A DNA stretch of 64,000 nucleotides from Falsiroseomonas tokyonensis (GCF_019024325.1 NZ_JAFNJS010000002.1:832998-896997), one strand, 5' to 3'; counted from the stretch's first letter, positions 35,766 through 44,890 are shown. The notes: generated from the letters alone by a model not told the origin. Numbers and translations are program-made.

Positions 35766-37454
35766 TTAAGCCACGACCGTCTGCGGGTCGCCGTAGCAGA
35801 GCCGGCAGCTTTCCCGCTCCGCATGGCGCCCGGCTGCGAAGAGGTCCAGCACTTCCCGCCGGGCGGGGGAGAGCAGGGTGTCGATCAGGCTGTCCCGCGC
35901 CAGGTTGCCGACCGGCTCCCGCCGCTCGAAGTCCATGCAGCAGATCGTCACCGTGCCGTCGCAATCGACGATCAGGCAGTCCGAAACCTGTTCCGGCCGG
36001 CAGCGGATGGGGGAGGCGCCGAGGCTGATCCGGTCGAAGGTGGTGCGGTCGCGGCTGCAGCGGCTGGCCAGCCCGTCGAAGGCCACGCCATTGGCGCCGC
36101 GCTCCAGGAACCAGGCGCGGATCGCCGGCAGCTCCGCCAGGTTCAGCCGGCTGACCGGCACGCTGACATAGACCTTGCCGGGGAAGTCCCGGAGGATCGC
36201 CTCGATCTTCGGCAGCACGCGTTCCAGGCGCAGCGGTGCCATCAGCTCCGCATAGACCTCCGGCACCAGGGATTCGAGGTGCACGGCGATCTGGGTGACG
36301 CTGTCGAACAGCGCCTTGTGCCGCCGCGGGTTGTAGGCGGCGCCATTGGTATTGACCGAGACCAGCGCTTCCGGGAACAGCGCCCGCACCAGCCGGGCGC
36401 GCTCCACGACCAGGGGATCGACCAGCCCATCGCCCCAGAGCCCGAGCGAGATCTGGCCGCGGATGGAGAAGTGGTGCTCCGCCATCTGCCGCAGGATGCC
36501 TTCGAAGAGCGGCATCGGCATCGGGTGGCGCGGCGCCTCCGCCGTTTCCGGCTTGTTGGTCGGACAATGGATGCAGGAGGCATTGCAACTGCCGGTGGTG
36601 CCGAAGCAGACGAAGTCGAAGGCGGCCGGCAGATCCTCCGCCCGCACGCCGCGCTCGGCGGCGATCAGGCGGCGGATGCCGAGGTTCAGCTCGGCGCGCA
36701 GATCCCGCATCGCGGCCCAGGCGCGGGGATTGGCATGCTGCCGCTTCAGGGTGGCATCCAGCCGGGCGAAGGCGGCCTCCAGCTTGCCTTCGTCGCGTTC
36801 CAGCAGGGCCAGGACCGTCTCCGCCTGGGGCAGGTTGGGGGACAGGGAGAGCGCCCGGCGGCAGGCCGCGGCGGCCGCATCCTTCGAGCCCGTCTCATGC
36901 AGCCGCTCCGCCAGCCCGGCGAGCACCACGGCCTCCGACGGCACCTCGGCCAGCGCGGCGAGGTAGTGCGATGCGGCCTCGGCGCGGTCATGGCGGGCGA
37001 GGGCGGCCTCCGCCGCATGCCAGGCCGCGTTGAACTCCAGCCGCGACAGCTCCGCGATCGCGGCGGAGAGTAGCGGATCCGCGCCGGCGCGGTGCAGAGC
37101 CGCGCGCAGCAGCGCCAAGCCCTCCCGCCGCTCGCCCTGCAGGCCCAGCAGATGGCCCAGATGCAGCGCCGCATCGGCGCTCTCGGGGGCCAGTGCCGCG
37201 GCCGCACGATAGGCGGCCAGGGCGCCGGTGTGATCGCCCATCTCCCTCAGCGCATGGCCCTGCTGGATGCGGATCGGGGCGCGTCCGGGATCGAGCGCCA
37301 GCGCGGCCGCATAGGACGTGGCCGCCATGGGCCAGTCCCGCCGGTCCCGCGCCTGGTTGCCGGTGCGGATCAGCGCCGCGACGCGCCGCTGGCGGATATC
37401 CAGCTTCCGCCAGAGGCGCTGCAAGCGAGCCTGAAGGCCGGCCGCTCCCTCCAT
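35766..37454 (-). CDS. TPR-radical SAM-SPASM fusion protein
   Basis: This 562-residue protein combines about six TPR-like helical repeats (residues 20-260, e.g. LALDPGRAPIRIQQGHALRE) with a radical SAM core whose iron-sulfur cluster ligands are C290, C294 and C297 in GSCNASCIHCP. A C-terminal SPASM-type cysteine set (CRPEQVSDC, DCDGTVTICC, ESCRLCYG) binds auxiliary clusters. Such enzymes modify peptides or other metabolites through a 5'-deoxyadenosyl radical; the TPR part may recruit a protein or peptide substrate. No precursor peptide gene is visible nearby. ATG 37454 follows GGGGGAG. Confidence 0.9.
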   Translation of the reverse strand: MEGAAGLQARLQRLWRKLDIRQRRVAALIRTGNQARDRRDWPMAATSYAAALALDPGRAPIRIQQGHALREMGDHTGALAAYRAAAALAPESADAALHLGHLLGLQGERREGLALLRAALHRAGADPLLSAAIAELSRLEFNAAWHAAEAALARHDRAEAASHYLAALAEVPSEAVVLAGLAERLHETGSKDAAAAACRRALSLSPNLPQAETVLALLERDEGKLEAAFARLDATLKRQHANPRAWAAMRDLRAELNLGIRRLIAAERGVRAEDLPAAFDFVCFGTTGSCNASCIHCPTNKPETAEAPRHPMPMPLFEGILRQMAEHHFSIRGQISLGLWGDGLVDPLVVERARLVRALFPEALVSVNTNGAAYNPRRHKALFDSVTQIAVHLESLVPEVYAELMAPLRLERVLPKIEAILRDFPGKVYVSVPVSRLNLAELPAIRAWFLERGANGVAFDGLASRCSRDRTTFDRISLGASPIRCRPEQVSDCLIVDCDGTVTICCMDFERREPVGNLARDSLIDTLLSPARREVLDLFAAGRHAERESCRLCYGDPQTVVA

Positions 37455-37537
37455 GGTCTCCCCCGGACTGTCCCTTATCGCAATGAATGACGCGGGGCGG
37501 CGCCTGGCGCAAAGGGAAATGCCGGGTCGAGGGCGAA

Positions 37538-37555
37538 GTTCACCCTCCGTTCCAG
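37538..37555 (+). repeat. Left copy of an 18-bp inverted repeat around mazG
   Basis: GTTCACCCTCCGTTCCAG here is the exact reverse complement of 38674-38691. The similarity continues with GGTC one base further out. Both copies are intergenic and are 1.12 kb apart. Confidence 0.7.
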
Positions 37556-37652
37556 AGGTCCGGCCAAGGCAGGGCCGGAGTTCACACCGGCGCCTGGAGT
37601 AGCGCAACAACTGACTTTCGTAGCACTACTACATGCCCGGTCACGCTGTAGC

Positions 37653-38462
37653 TCAGCCCTTTTCCGCAGCCTTCACCGCCTGCCACTCGGCCTCCATCGC
37701 CGCCAGCCCGGCATCTGCCGGCGCCAGTCCGCGCTGCGCCAGGCGGGTCTCCACGGCCCGGAACCGGCGCTCGAACTTGGCATTGGCGGCGGCCAGGCAG
37801 GCCTCGGGGTCCAGGTCCAGCTTGCGGGCCAGGTTCACCATGACGAAGAAGAGGTCGCCCAGCTCATCCGCCTGGCGTGCCTTGTCCATCGCCGGCAGCT
37901 CCGCCCGCAGCTCCGCCGCTTCCTCCTCCAGCTTGTCCAGGACCTGGCCGGCATCCGGCCAGTCGAAGCCGACCCGCGCGGCGCGGCGGGAGATTTTCAG
38001 GGCGCGGGTGAGGGCGGGCAGGCCCACCGGGATGCCGGCGAGCGTCCCGGTCTCGGCGCGGGCGGCGCGCTCGGCTTCCTTCTGCGCCTCCCAGGCCGCG
38101 GTCTGCATGCCGGCGTCGCGGGCCGCGGCCTCCCCGAACACATGCGGATGGCGGCGGATCATCTTGGCGGCGATGGCTTCCGCCACCTGGGCGAAGCCGA
38201 AATGCCCGGCCTCCGCGGCCATCTGTGCGTGATAGACGACCTGGAACAGCAGGTCGCCCAGCTCATCCAGCAGCTGGGGGAAGTCCGGGCCCCGGGCGAT
38301 GGCATCCGCCACCTCGTAGGCTTCCTCGATCGTGTAGGGCGCGATCGAGGCGAAGTCCTGCACCCGGTCCCAGGGGCAGCCATTCGGCGCGCGCAGCCGG
38401 ACCATGATCTCGAGCAGCCGCGTCAGCGCGGCGGCCGGGTCGGCTTGGGGGGCGGTGGGCAT
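37653..38462 (-). CDS. mazG: Nucleoside triphosphate pyrophosphohydrolase MazG
   Basis: This 269-residue protein hydrolyses NTPs to NMP and pyrophosphate, lowering ppGpp and oxidised nucleotides. It has two MazG domains: the first with CPWDRVQDFASIAPYTIEEA and EELGDLLFQVVYH-type acidic motifs, the second with EEEAAELRAEL and ADELGDLFFVMVN. The acidic EExxE-EExxD metal sites are complete. ATG 38462 is preferred over the start at 38513. A minus-strand sigma-70 promoter is proposed at 38567-38594. The flanking inverted repeat is noted separately. Confidence 0.93.
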   Translation of the reverse strand: MPTAPQADPAAALTRLLEIMVRLRAPNGCPWDRVQDFASIAPYTIEEAYEVADAIARGPDFPQLLDELGDLLFQVVYHAQMAAEAGHFGFAQVAEAIAAKMIRRHPHVFGEAAARDAGMQTAAWEAQKEAERAARAETGTLAGIPVGLPALTRALKISRRAARVGFDWPDAGQVLDKLEEEAAELRAELPAMDKARQADELGDLFFVMVNLARKLDLDPEACLAAANAKFERRFRAVETRLAQRGLAPADAGLAAMEAEWQAVKAAEKG

Positions 38463-38566
38463 CGGGCGCGAATCTCCGGGGCAGGCGGCGGCATCCTGGC
38501 GCAGCCCCGGCAATCCCCAAAACCCTCCCAGCTTTTATCCCCATGTCCGTTTGTCGCATAATGAAT

Positions 38567-38594
38567 ATTATGGAAAGAAAAGCCCTGGGGACAA
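38567..38594 (-). promoter_or_regulatory. Candidate sigma-70 promoter of mazG with palindrome over the -10
   Basis: On the minus strand, TTGTCC (38594-38589) and CATAAT (38572-38567) are 16 bases apart. The -10 is one half of a perfect 6-bp inverted repeat CATAAT/ATTATG (38557-38572, 4-base centre), which may be a repressor site. The patch is distinctly AT-rich. Confidence 0.5.
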
Positions 38595-38673
38595 GTCGGG
38601 GAGAACTTCAGACAAAGGATGAGGATAAGGAAGAGGCTGCAGCCAAGCCTGGCGGGCGGCCCTGGGGAGACCG

Positions 38674-38691
38674 CTGGAACGGAGGGTGAAC
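38674..38691 (-). repeat. Right copy of the 18-bp inverted repeat around mazG
   Basis: CTGGAACGGAGGGTGAAC is the exact reverse complement of 37538-37555. It sits 14 bases after the stop of the MBL-fold gene, in the 243-base gap upstream of mazG. Confidence 0.7.
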
Positions 38692-38705
38692 CTCAGCCCC
38701 CTCGG

Positions 38706-39500
38706 TCAGGCGGCGCGGATCTCCAGCACCATCCCGTCATGCCCCGGCTCCACGCCGGTGGGCAGCATGCGGCGCAGCTCGGCAAAATCCATGTCGATGC
38801 CCATATGCGTCAGCACCGTCCGTCGCGGCCGCAGCCGCGACACCCAGGCCAGCACCTGGTCGACATTCGCATGCACCGGATGCGGGCTGCGCTGGAAGCA
38901 GCCGACCACCCAGGTATCCAGCCCCTCAAGCCGCGCCAGGCTTTCCTCCGGCATGGTCACCACATCGGTGGAATAGGCAAAGCGGCCGATCCGGAAGCCC
39001 AGCGTCTCCATCACCTTGTGGTCCTGGCGGAAGACCTCGGCCCGCATCCCGGCCATTTCCACCGTCTCCCCCGGGGCAATGATCCGCGGCGTCAGCGCGG
39101 GCCGGTAGAAGCCGGGCGGTGTCGGCGGGCGGAAGGCATAGTCGAAGCGCTGGATCAGCAGATCCAGCGTCTCGGCGCTGCCGAAGGCCTCCAGCGCCGT
39201 GCCGCGCAGCCGGTTGACGCCGCGCAGGTCGTCGATGCCCAGCACATGGTCGGCATGGGCATGGGTGAAGGCCACCGCATCGATCGTTGCGAATCCAAAA
39301 TCCAGGAACTGCTGGCGGAGGTCAGGCCCGGCATCGATCAGCAGCCGGCTGCCGGCCGCATCCTCCACCACCGCGGAGGTCCGGCTGCGGCGATTGCGCG
39401 GCTCCGCCGGGTCGCAGACGCCCCAGGCACCGCGCCCATCCTCGCCGCCGATCTGCGGCACCCCGGCCGAGCCGCCGCAGCCCAGCAGCGTCACCCGCAT
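38706..39500 (-). CDS. MBL-fold metal-dependent hydrolase (PhnP-like)
   Basis: This 264-residue metallo-beta-lactamase-fold enzyme has the two-metal site THAHADHVLGIDDLRG, the first strand LLGCGGSAGVPQIGG and further ligands in YSTDV and LTHMG. The sequence resembles PhnP, a cyclic phosphodiesterase, and similar RNase Z-related hydrolases. The gene follows TatD with no gap (TAGATG), as in many alphaproteobacteria where tatD and this gene follow metG. The substrate is probably a cyclic phosphate ester. Confidence 0.9.
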   Translation of the reverse strand: MRVTLLGCGGSAGVPQIGGEDGRGAWGVCDPAEPRNRRSRTSAVVEDAAGSRLLIDAGPDLRQQFLDFGFATIDAVAFTHAHADHVLGIDDLRGVNRLRGTALEAFGSAETLDLLIQRFDYAFRPPTPPGFYRPALTPRIIAPGETVEMAGMRAEVFRQDHKVMETLGFRIGRFAYSTDVVTMPEESLARLEGLDTWVVGCFQRSPHPVHANVDQVLAWVSRLRPRRTVLTHMGIDMDFAELRRMLPTGVEPGHDGMVLEIRAA

Positions 39501-40277
39501 CTAGATCGCCCGGGCGAATAGGCGTCGGAAGTTGCTCGTGGTGAGGTCGGCCAGCGCCGCGATGCCGAGGCCCCTCACCTCCGCCAGCCTGGCCGCCGTA
39601 TGCACCACATAGGCCGGCTCGCAGCGCTTGCCGCGCAGCGGCACGGGGGCGAGGTAGGGGCTGTCCGTCTCCACCAGCAGGCGGTCCGCCGGTGTCTCCG
39701 CCGCAACGGCGCGGATGGCATCCGACTTCGGGAAGGTCAGCATGCCGCTGAAGGAGATGTAGCCACCCAGCCGCACCGCGGTGCGTGCCAGTTCGGCGCC
39801 GGAGGAAAAGCAATGCAGCAGGAAGGGGAATTTCCCCCGCGCATCCTCATCCTCCAGGATCGCCGCCATATCGGCATCCGCGTCGCGGGCATGGATCACC
39901 AGGGGCAGGCCGGACTGGCGGGCGGCGGCGATGTGGCGGCGGAAGCCGGCCTGCTGCACGGCCCGCGGCGCCTTGTCGTAGAAATAGTCCAGGCCGCTTT
40001 CGCCGATCCCTACAACCCGCGGATGGTCGGCCTCCGCCAGGATGTCCTGAACGTCCGGCACCTCGCCCTCCCCGGCATTGTGGGGGTGGATGCCGACGGT
40101 GGCGAAGACGCCCTCATACTTGTCCGCGATGGCCCGCACGGTGGCGGCCTGTTCGCCGAGGCGGGTGCCGATGGTGACCATCACCCCCACGCCAGCGGCC
40201 TTGGCGCGGGCCACCACCTCCTCCTGCTCCGCCCCCACGAAATGATCCAGGTGGCAGTGGCTGTCGACGATCAGCAT
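39501..40277 (-). CDS. tatD: TatD-family metal-dependent hydrolase
   Basis: This 258-residue TIM-barrel DNase has VDSHCHLDHF (HxH metal ligands), GIGESGLDYFYD, PLVIHARDAD, FLLHCFSSGAE and the final VETDSPYLAPVPLRGKRCEP. These complete the metal site used by TatD for 3'-5' exonuclease action in DNA repair. It follows metG after two bases and precedes the MBL gene directly, so it is likely in the metG-holB-tmk transcript. Confidence 0.94.
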   Translation of the reverse strand: MLIVDSHCHLDHFVGAEQEEVVARAKAAGVGVMVTIGTRLGEQAATVRAIADKYEGVFATVGIHPHNAGEGEVPDVQDILAEADHPRVVGIGESGLDYFYDKAPRAVQQAGFRRHIAAARQSGLPLVIHARDADADMAAILEDEDARGKFPFLLHCFSSGAELARTAVRLGGYISFSGMLTFPKSDAIRAVAAETPADRLLVETDSPYLAPVPLRGKRCEPAYVVHTAARLAEVRGLGIAALADLTTSNFRRLFARAI

Positions 40278-40279
40278 GG

Positions 40280-41836
40280 TCAGGCGGTGGCCTCGATCTT
40301 GCGGAACAGCGGCTCCGGCGGCGGCAGGGTCAGGCCGGCGGGCAGCGGCGTCGCCAGTGCATCGAGCCCCCTCGCCGCCTCCGGCACGCCCAGCTGGTCC
40401 AACAGCTTGGCCATGGTGGTCGGCATGAAGGGCTGCAGCACGGTGGCGAAGGCACGAAGAGCGTCATGCAGGTGGCGCAGAACGGCGAGCCCCCGCGCCG
40501 GGTCGGTCTTCTTCAGCGCCCAGGGGGCGGCCACGGTGATATAGCCATTGGCGTCGCGAACCGCGGCCATGATGGCCTCCAGCGCCAGGTGGAATTCCTG
40601 GCGGTCGAGATGCGCGCCGACCACCCCGGGCAGCGCCGCGACCTGGGCGGCCAGCGCGGCATCGGCCTCGGTGGGCGCCGTGGCTTCCGGCAGCTGCGCC
40701 TCGGCATTGCGCTGGATCAGCGAGAGGGTCCGGTTGGCCAGGTTGCCCAGCGCATTGGCCAGCTCGCCATTCAGCCGATTGACCAGAGCGGTGCGGGAGA
40801 AATCGCCATCCTGGCCGAACGGCACTTCGCGCAGCAGGAAGTAGCGCAGCGGGTCCAGGCCGAATTCCTCGACCAGCGCCACCGGATCGATGACGTTGCC
40901 GAGGCTCTTGGAGATCTTCTGGCCCTCATTCGTCCACCAGCCATGCGCGAAGACGCGCTGCGGCGCCGGCAGGCCCGCGGCCAGCAGGAAGGCAGGCCAG
41001 TAGATGGCGTGGAACCGCAAAATGTCCTTGCCGACGACATGCACCTCCGCCGGCCAGAGCTTCCAGAGCGGCGCGTCCTCGTCCGGATAGCCCAGCGCCG
41101 TGATGTAGTTGGTCAGCGCGTCGATCCAGACATACATCACATGGCTGTCGTCGCCCGGCACCTTCACCCCCCAGGTGAAGGAGGTGCGGGAGATGGACAG
41201 GTCGGAGAGGCCCGACTTCACGAAGGCCACCACCTCGTTCCGCCGGCTGGCCGGCAGGATGAAGTCGGGATTCGCCTCGTAATAGGCCAGCAGCTTCTCG
41301 GCCCAGGCGGAGAGGCGGAAGAAGTAGGAGGGCTCCTTCACCCATTCCACCGGCGCGCCGGAGGGGGCGTATTTCTGGCCATCGCGCTCGACCAGCTCGT
41401 CCGGGCCGTAGAAGGCCTCGTCGCGCACCGCGTACCAGCCCTCATAGGCGCCGAGGTAGATTTCGCCGCGTTCCACCAGCTTTTCCCACAGCGCCTGGCA
41501 GGCCCGCTTGTGGCGCTCCTCCGTCGTGCGGATGAAGGCGTCGTTGGAGAAGCCCATGGTGGCGGTCAGGTCCCGAAAACTCTGGCTGACCTTGTCGGTG
41601 AAAGCCTGGGGATCCATGCCGGCGTCCTGCGCCGCCTTCTCCACCTTCTGGCCGTGCTCGTCCGTGCCGGTCAGGAAGAACACTTCCCGCCCCTGCAGCC
41701 GGCGCCAGCGCGCCATTACATCGGCGGCGAGCGTCGAATAGGCGTGGCCGACATGCGGCTTGTCGTTCACGTAGTAGATGGGCGTGGTGATGTAGGAGCT
41801 TTGGGTCACAGCATTGGCTTCCGGTTTCTCGCCCAT
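40280..41836 (-). CDS. metG: Methionyl-tRNA synthetase, zinc-free short form
   Basis: This 518-residue class I synthetase charges tRNA-Met. The HIGH-type motif is PHVGHAYSTLAAD and the KMSKS-type motif GQKISKSLGNVIDP; the anticodon-binding helical domain follows. The connective insert (EGWYAVRDEAFYGPDEL) lacks zinc-binding cysteines, and there is no C-terminal dimerisation (EMAP-like) domain, which makes this the type 2 form. It begins 14 bases after holB stops; the operon tmk-holB-metG-tatD-MBL is typical. Confidence 0.96.
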   Translation of the reverse strand: MGEKPEANAVTQSSYITTPIYYVNDKPHVGHAYSTLAADVMARWRRLQGREVFFLTGTDEHGQKVEKAAQDAGMDPQAFTDKVSQSFRDLTATMGFSNDAFIRTTEERHKRACQALWEKLVERGEIYLGAYEGWYAVRDEAFYGPDELVERDGQKYAPSGAPVEWVKEPSYFFRLSAWAEKLLAYYEANPDFILPASRRNEVVAFVKSGLSDLSISRTSFTWGVKVPGDDSHVMYVWIDALTNYITALGYPDEDAPLWKLWPAEVHVVGKDILRFHAIYWPAFLLAAGLPAPQRVFAHGWWTNEGQKISKSLGNVIDPVALVEEFGLDPLRYFLLREVPFGQDGDFSRTALVNRLNGELANALGNLANRTLSLIQRNAEAQLPEATAPTEADAALAAQVAALPGVVGAHLDRQEFHLALEAIMAAVRDANGYITVAAPWALKKTDPARGLAVLRHLHDALRAFATVLQPFMPTTMAKLLDQLGVPEAARGLDALATPLPAGLTLPPPEPLFRKIEATA

Positions 41837-41849
41837 CAGCGCCGACCCC

Positions 41850-42917
41850 CTAGCGACGGGACGGCGAGAGCCAGAGTAGCGCCGTCAGCACCGCCTGCTT
41901 GCGGTCCAGGCTGAGCACATCCGTCTCGGCTGCGAGCCGTCCGAGGCTATCCCACAGGGTCGACCACTCGGCAAGCGGACGCTCGCCCAGCCAGCCGGGC
42001 GCACCCTGCCCACGCGCCGCCTGCCGCACCGCGGAGGAAATCGCCCGCCGCAGCAGCGCGATGAAGGTCGCAAAGCCGCTGCCGTCGCGCTTGGCGGCCA
42101 CTGCATCGGCGATCCGGTGCCAGTTGCGGCGATCGCCCAGCTCGCCCAGCGCCTGGTCGACCAGCGCCTGCAAAGCGAGCCCCTCGCCTTCCGCCAGCGC
42201 CACCGCCTGGCCCGCCGAGCCCTCCGCGATCCGGCCGAGCGTCGCGCGTTCTGTCGCGTTCAGCTCCGGCAGCAGCCGCCCCAGCAGCGGATCGAGCACC
42301 GCGGCATCGAGCGGCGAAAGATCCAGCCGGCGGACGCGGCTGCGGATGGTGGGCAGCAGCCGGTCAGGCGCCGCGGTGGTCAGCACCAGCACAGCGCGGG
42401 GCGGCGGCTCTTCCAGCGTCTTCAGCAGGGCGTTGGCGGCCTCGGGGCGCAGCATTTCGGCGCCATCCACCAGCACGAAGCGCCAGCCGCCCTCGGCGGG
42501 GGTCATGGCCAGGAAGCGGATGGCATCCCGCACATCCTCCACCCGGATCACCAGCTTCACGCCGCCCTTCTCCCCCGTGTTCGGGCGCAGCGCCCGCAGG
42601 TCCGCATGGGCGCCGGCGGCGATGCGCCGGAAGGTGGTGTGCTGGGGGTCGAGGTTCAGCGGCGTGCTGCCCAAGGGCACGCTGCCCTCCGCGCCACCGG
42701 CCAGCAGCCAGCGCCCGAAGCGGTAGCCGAGCGTCGCCTTGCCGATGCCCGGCGGCCCCGCCAGCATCCAGGCATGCGGCAGCCGGCCGGAGAGCGCCGC
42801 GCGCTGCAGCGTCTCCGCTGCCGCGACATGCCCGAACAGGTCCGGCATGGCCCGAACCGCCTGGTCCGGATCCTCCGCAAAGACCTGTTCCTTGGGGGCG
42901 CGGGGGGCGCGGCTCAT
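41850..42917 (-). CDS. holB: DNA polymerase III delta' subunit
   Basis: This 355-residue clamp-loader subunit helps open the beta clamp on DNA. The AAA+ Walker A is AGPPGIGKATL; sensor-type TIRSRVRRLDL corresponds to the SRC motif with V replacing C. The zinc-binding cysteine cluster seen in the enteric protein is absent. The N-terminus lacks the long extension common in some homologues. It overlaps tmk by four bases and ends 14 bases before metG. Confidence 0.92.
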   Translation of the reverse strand: MSRAPRAPKEQVFAEDPDQAVRAMPDLFGHVAAAETLQRAALSGRLPHAWMLAGPPGIGKATLGYRFGRWLLAGGAEGSVPLGSTPLNLDPQHTTFRRIAAGAHADLRALRPNTGEKGGVKLVIRVEDVRDAIRFLAMTPAEGGWRFVLVDGAEMLRPEAANALLKTLEEPPPRAVLVLTTAAPDRLLPTIRSRVRRLDLSPLDAAVLDPLLGRLLPELNATERATLGRIAEGSAGQAVALAEGEGLALQALVDQALGELGDRRNWHRIADAVAAKRDGSGFATFIALLRRAISSAVRQAARGQGAPGWLGERPLAEWSTLWDSLGRLAAETDVLSLDRKQAVLTALLWLSPSRR

Positions 42918-43537
42918 GGCAGGCGGTCGTCGACCAGCGTGGCGATCCGGGCCGCCACCGCATCCGCCCCCGGCGTCGCATCCACCAGGGCGCAGCGCCC
43001 GGGCTCCGCCGCGGCGATGCCCAAAAATCCGTCGCGGATGCGCTGGTGGAAGGCGGTGTCCAGCCGCTCGTAGCGATCCGCCGCCACGCCGCGGCCGCGG
43101 GCGCGCGCCATGCCGGTCTCCACCGGCAGGTCCAGCACCAGGGTCAGGTCCGGGGCGAACCCCTCCAGCGCCACCGCCGCCAGCTGTTCGATCGCAGCCT
43201 GCGCCACGCCCTGCCCGAAACCCTGATAGGCGCGGGTGCTGTCGGCAAAGCGGTCCGAAATGACCCAGATGCCGGCCGCCAGCGCCGGGCGGATGGTGGT
43301 CACCAGGTGGTCGCGCCGCGCGGCGAAGACCAGCAGCGCCTCCGCCACCGGATCCAGCCCCTGCCCGCCCAGCAGCAGCCGGCGCATCGCCTCCGCCCCC
43401 GGCGCGCCCCCCGGCTCGCGGGTCAGCAGCACCGGCAGTCCGCGCGCCGCCAGATGCGCGGCCAGCCGCCGGGCCTGGGTGGACTTCCCCGCGCCCTCCC
43501 CGCCTTCGAGCGTGATGAATCGTCCGCGTTGCTGCAT
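42914..43537 (-). CDS. tmk: Thymidylate kinase
   Basis: This 207-residue kinase phosphorylates dTMP to dTDP. It has P-loop EGGEGAGKSTQARRLA, the DR(Y/F) motif SDRFADSTRAYQG and a LID-region sequence AVARGRGVAADRYERL-like with arginine positions. The start ATG 43537 is normal in length. It overlaps holB and is probably in an operon with the D,D-carboxypeptidase gene 59 bases upstream on the same strand. Confidence 0.95.
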   Translation of the reverse strand: MQQRGRFITLEGGEGAGKSTQARRLAAHLAARGLPVLLTREPGGAPGAEAMRRLLLGGQGLDPVAEALLVFAARRDHLVTTIRPALAAGIWVISDRFADSTRAYQGFGQGVAQAAIEQLAAVALEGFAPDLTLVLDLPVETGMARARGRGVAADRYERLDTAFHQRIRDGFLGIAAAEPGRCALVDATPGADAVAARIATLVDDRLP

Positions 43538-43596
43538 GGCCCTATCTCGCCGCTATCGGCGCGGCGCTCAAGCCATGGTGCTAACGCGCCGCGGCC

Positions 43597-44805
43597 TCAG
43601 CTGCCGAACCAGCGCCCGATCACGGCCGGGATGCGCGGCAGCAGGCCGAGCCGGTCCACATCGGCGCCAGCGATGAGCGGCACGTTCATCTCCGGCACGC
43701 CCTGGCCCGCGATCAGCAGCGTGCCGATGCCCTGGCCCTTGCTGACCGGCGCCGGCACCGGCGCGTCGTAGCGCACCCGCACCTCCAGGTTGCGGCGCCA
43801 CTGCCGCGGCAGGGTCAGCACCAGGTCGCGCCCGGCGACCAGCGGCACGGTGGCACGTTCGCCGAGATAGACCGGCACTTCCTCCACCGTATCGGCGGCG
43901 CGGAAGACCACGACATTCTCGAATTCGCGGAAGGCCCATTCGAACAGGCGCTCGCTTTCCTCGGCCCGCGCCCGCATCGAGGGCAGGCCGTTCACCACCA
44001 GGATCAGCCGCCGCCCGCCGCGGATGGCGGAGGCCGTCAGGCCATAGCCGGCTTCCTCCGTATGGCCGGTCTTCAGCCCATCGGCGCCGGCCACGCGGCT
44101 CAGCGCCGGGTTGCGGTTCTCCTGGGTGATGTCGTTCCAGCGGAAGCTGCGCTCGTTGTAGAGGCTGTAGTATTCCGGGAAGTCGCGGATGATCCGGCGC
44201 GCCAGCGTCGCCAGGTCGCGCGACGTCATGCGATGTTCCGGGTCGGGCCAGCCGGTCGCGTTGCGGAAGGTGCTGTCGCGCAGGCCGATGCGGCGTGCCG
44301 TCTCGTTCATCAGCTCTGCGAATTGCGTCTCGGACCCGCTGATGCCCTCCGCCAGCACGATGCAGGCGTCGTTGCCGGACTGGATGATGACGCCGCGCGA
44401 CAGGTTCTCGACGCTGATCGAGGAGCCGACCTCGACGAACATCTTGCTGCCGCCCATGCGCCAGGCGCGCTCGCTGACCGGCAACTGCTGGTCCATGCGC
44501 AGTCGGCCGTTCTTCAGCAGTTCGAAGACCACATACATGGTCATCAGCTTGGACATGGAGGATGGCGGCATGCGGTCATCCGCCGCCTTCTCCAGCAGCA
44601 CCGCGCCGGTGTCGAAGTCCATGATCAGCGCGTGCCGCGCGCTGGTATCCAGCGGGCCCAGCGGCGTCGTGGCCGGGCTGGTCGGCGGCGGGGCCGGGCG
44701 CGCGGCGCGGGGCGGCGTCGCCGGGCGCTGCTGCGCCAGGCTCTCCGTTGCGGCCAAACTTGTCGCGAGGCCGGCGGCGGCCCCCATCATGTCCCGGCGG
44801 CGCAT
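43597..44805 (-). CDS. D-alanyl-D-alanine carboxypeptidase (DacA/DacC-type PBP)
   Basis: This 402-residue low-molecular-mass penicillin-binding protein trims peptidoglycan pentapeptides in the periplasm. Active-site motifs are SMSK (SxxK), SGN (SxN) and KTG (GLKTGHTEEAGYG). A signal peptide with twin-arginine-like RRRDMMGAAAGLA and cleavage after SLAQQ is present, then a proline-rich linker. The C-terminal beta domain of the DacA group is present. ATG 44805 follows GGGAGG. RlpA and MltB genes lie just upstream, so this strand encodes a cell-wall cluster. Confidence 0.94.
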   Translation of the reverse strand: MRRRDMMGAAAGLATSLAATESLAQQRPATPPRAARPAPPPTSPATTPLGPLDTSARHALIMDFDTGAVLLEKAADDRMPPSSMSKLMTMYVVFELLKNGRLRMDQQLPVSERAWRMGGSKMFVEVGSSISVENLSRGVIIQSGNDACIVLAEGISGSETQFAELMNETARRIGLRDSTFRNATGWPDPEHRMTSRDLATLARRIIRDFPEYYSLYNERSFRWNDITQENRNPALSRVAGADGLKTGHTEEAGYGLTASAIRGGRRLILVVNGLPSMRARAEESERLFEWAFREFENVVVFRAADTVEEVPVYLGERATVPLVAGRDLVLTLPRQWRRNLEVRVRYDAPVPAPVSKGQGIGTLLIAGQGVPEMNVPLIAGADVDRLGLLPRIPAVIGRWFGS

Positions 44806-44890
44806 TGGCAGCCTCCCTTCTGGAGCAGTCCCGAGCCTCGCTGCCTGGCGAAGGCGGCCCGGAAATGCGTTATTCAAGTTCGACTCGTGG

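Noticed and set aside
38536..38545. DnaA-box-like TTATCCCCA in the mazG upstream gap
   Set aside because: It is a single imperfect match with no cluster, no dnaA or dnaN and no AT-rich unwinding element.
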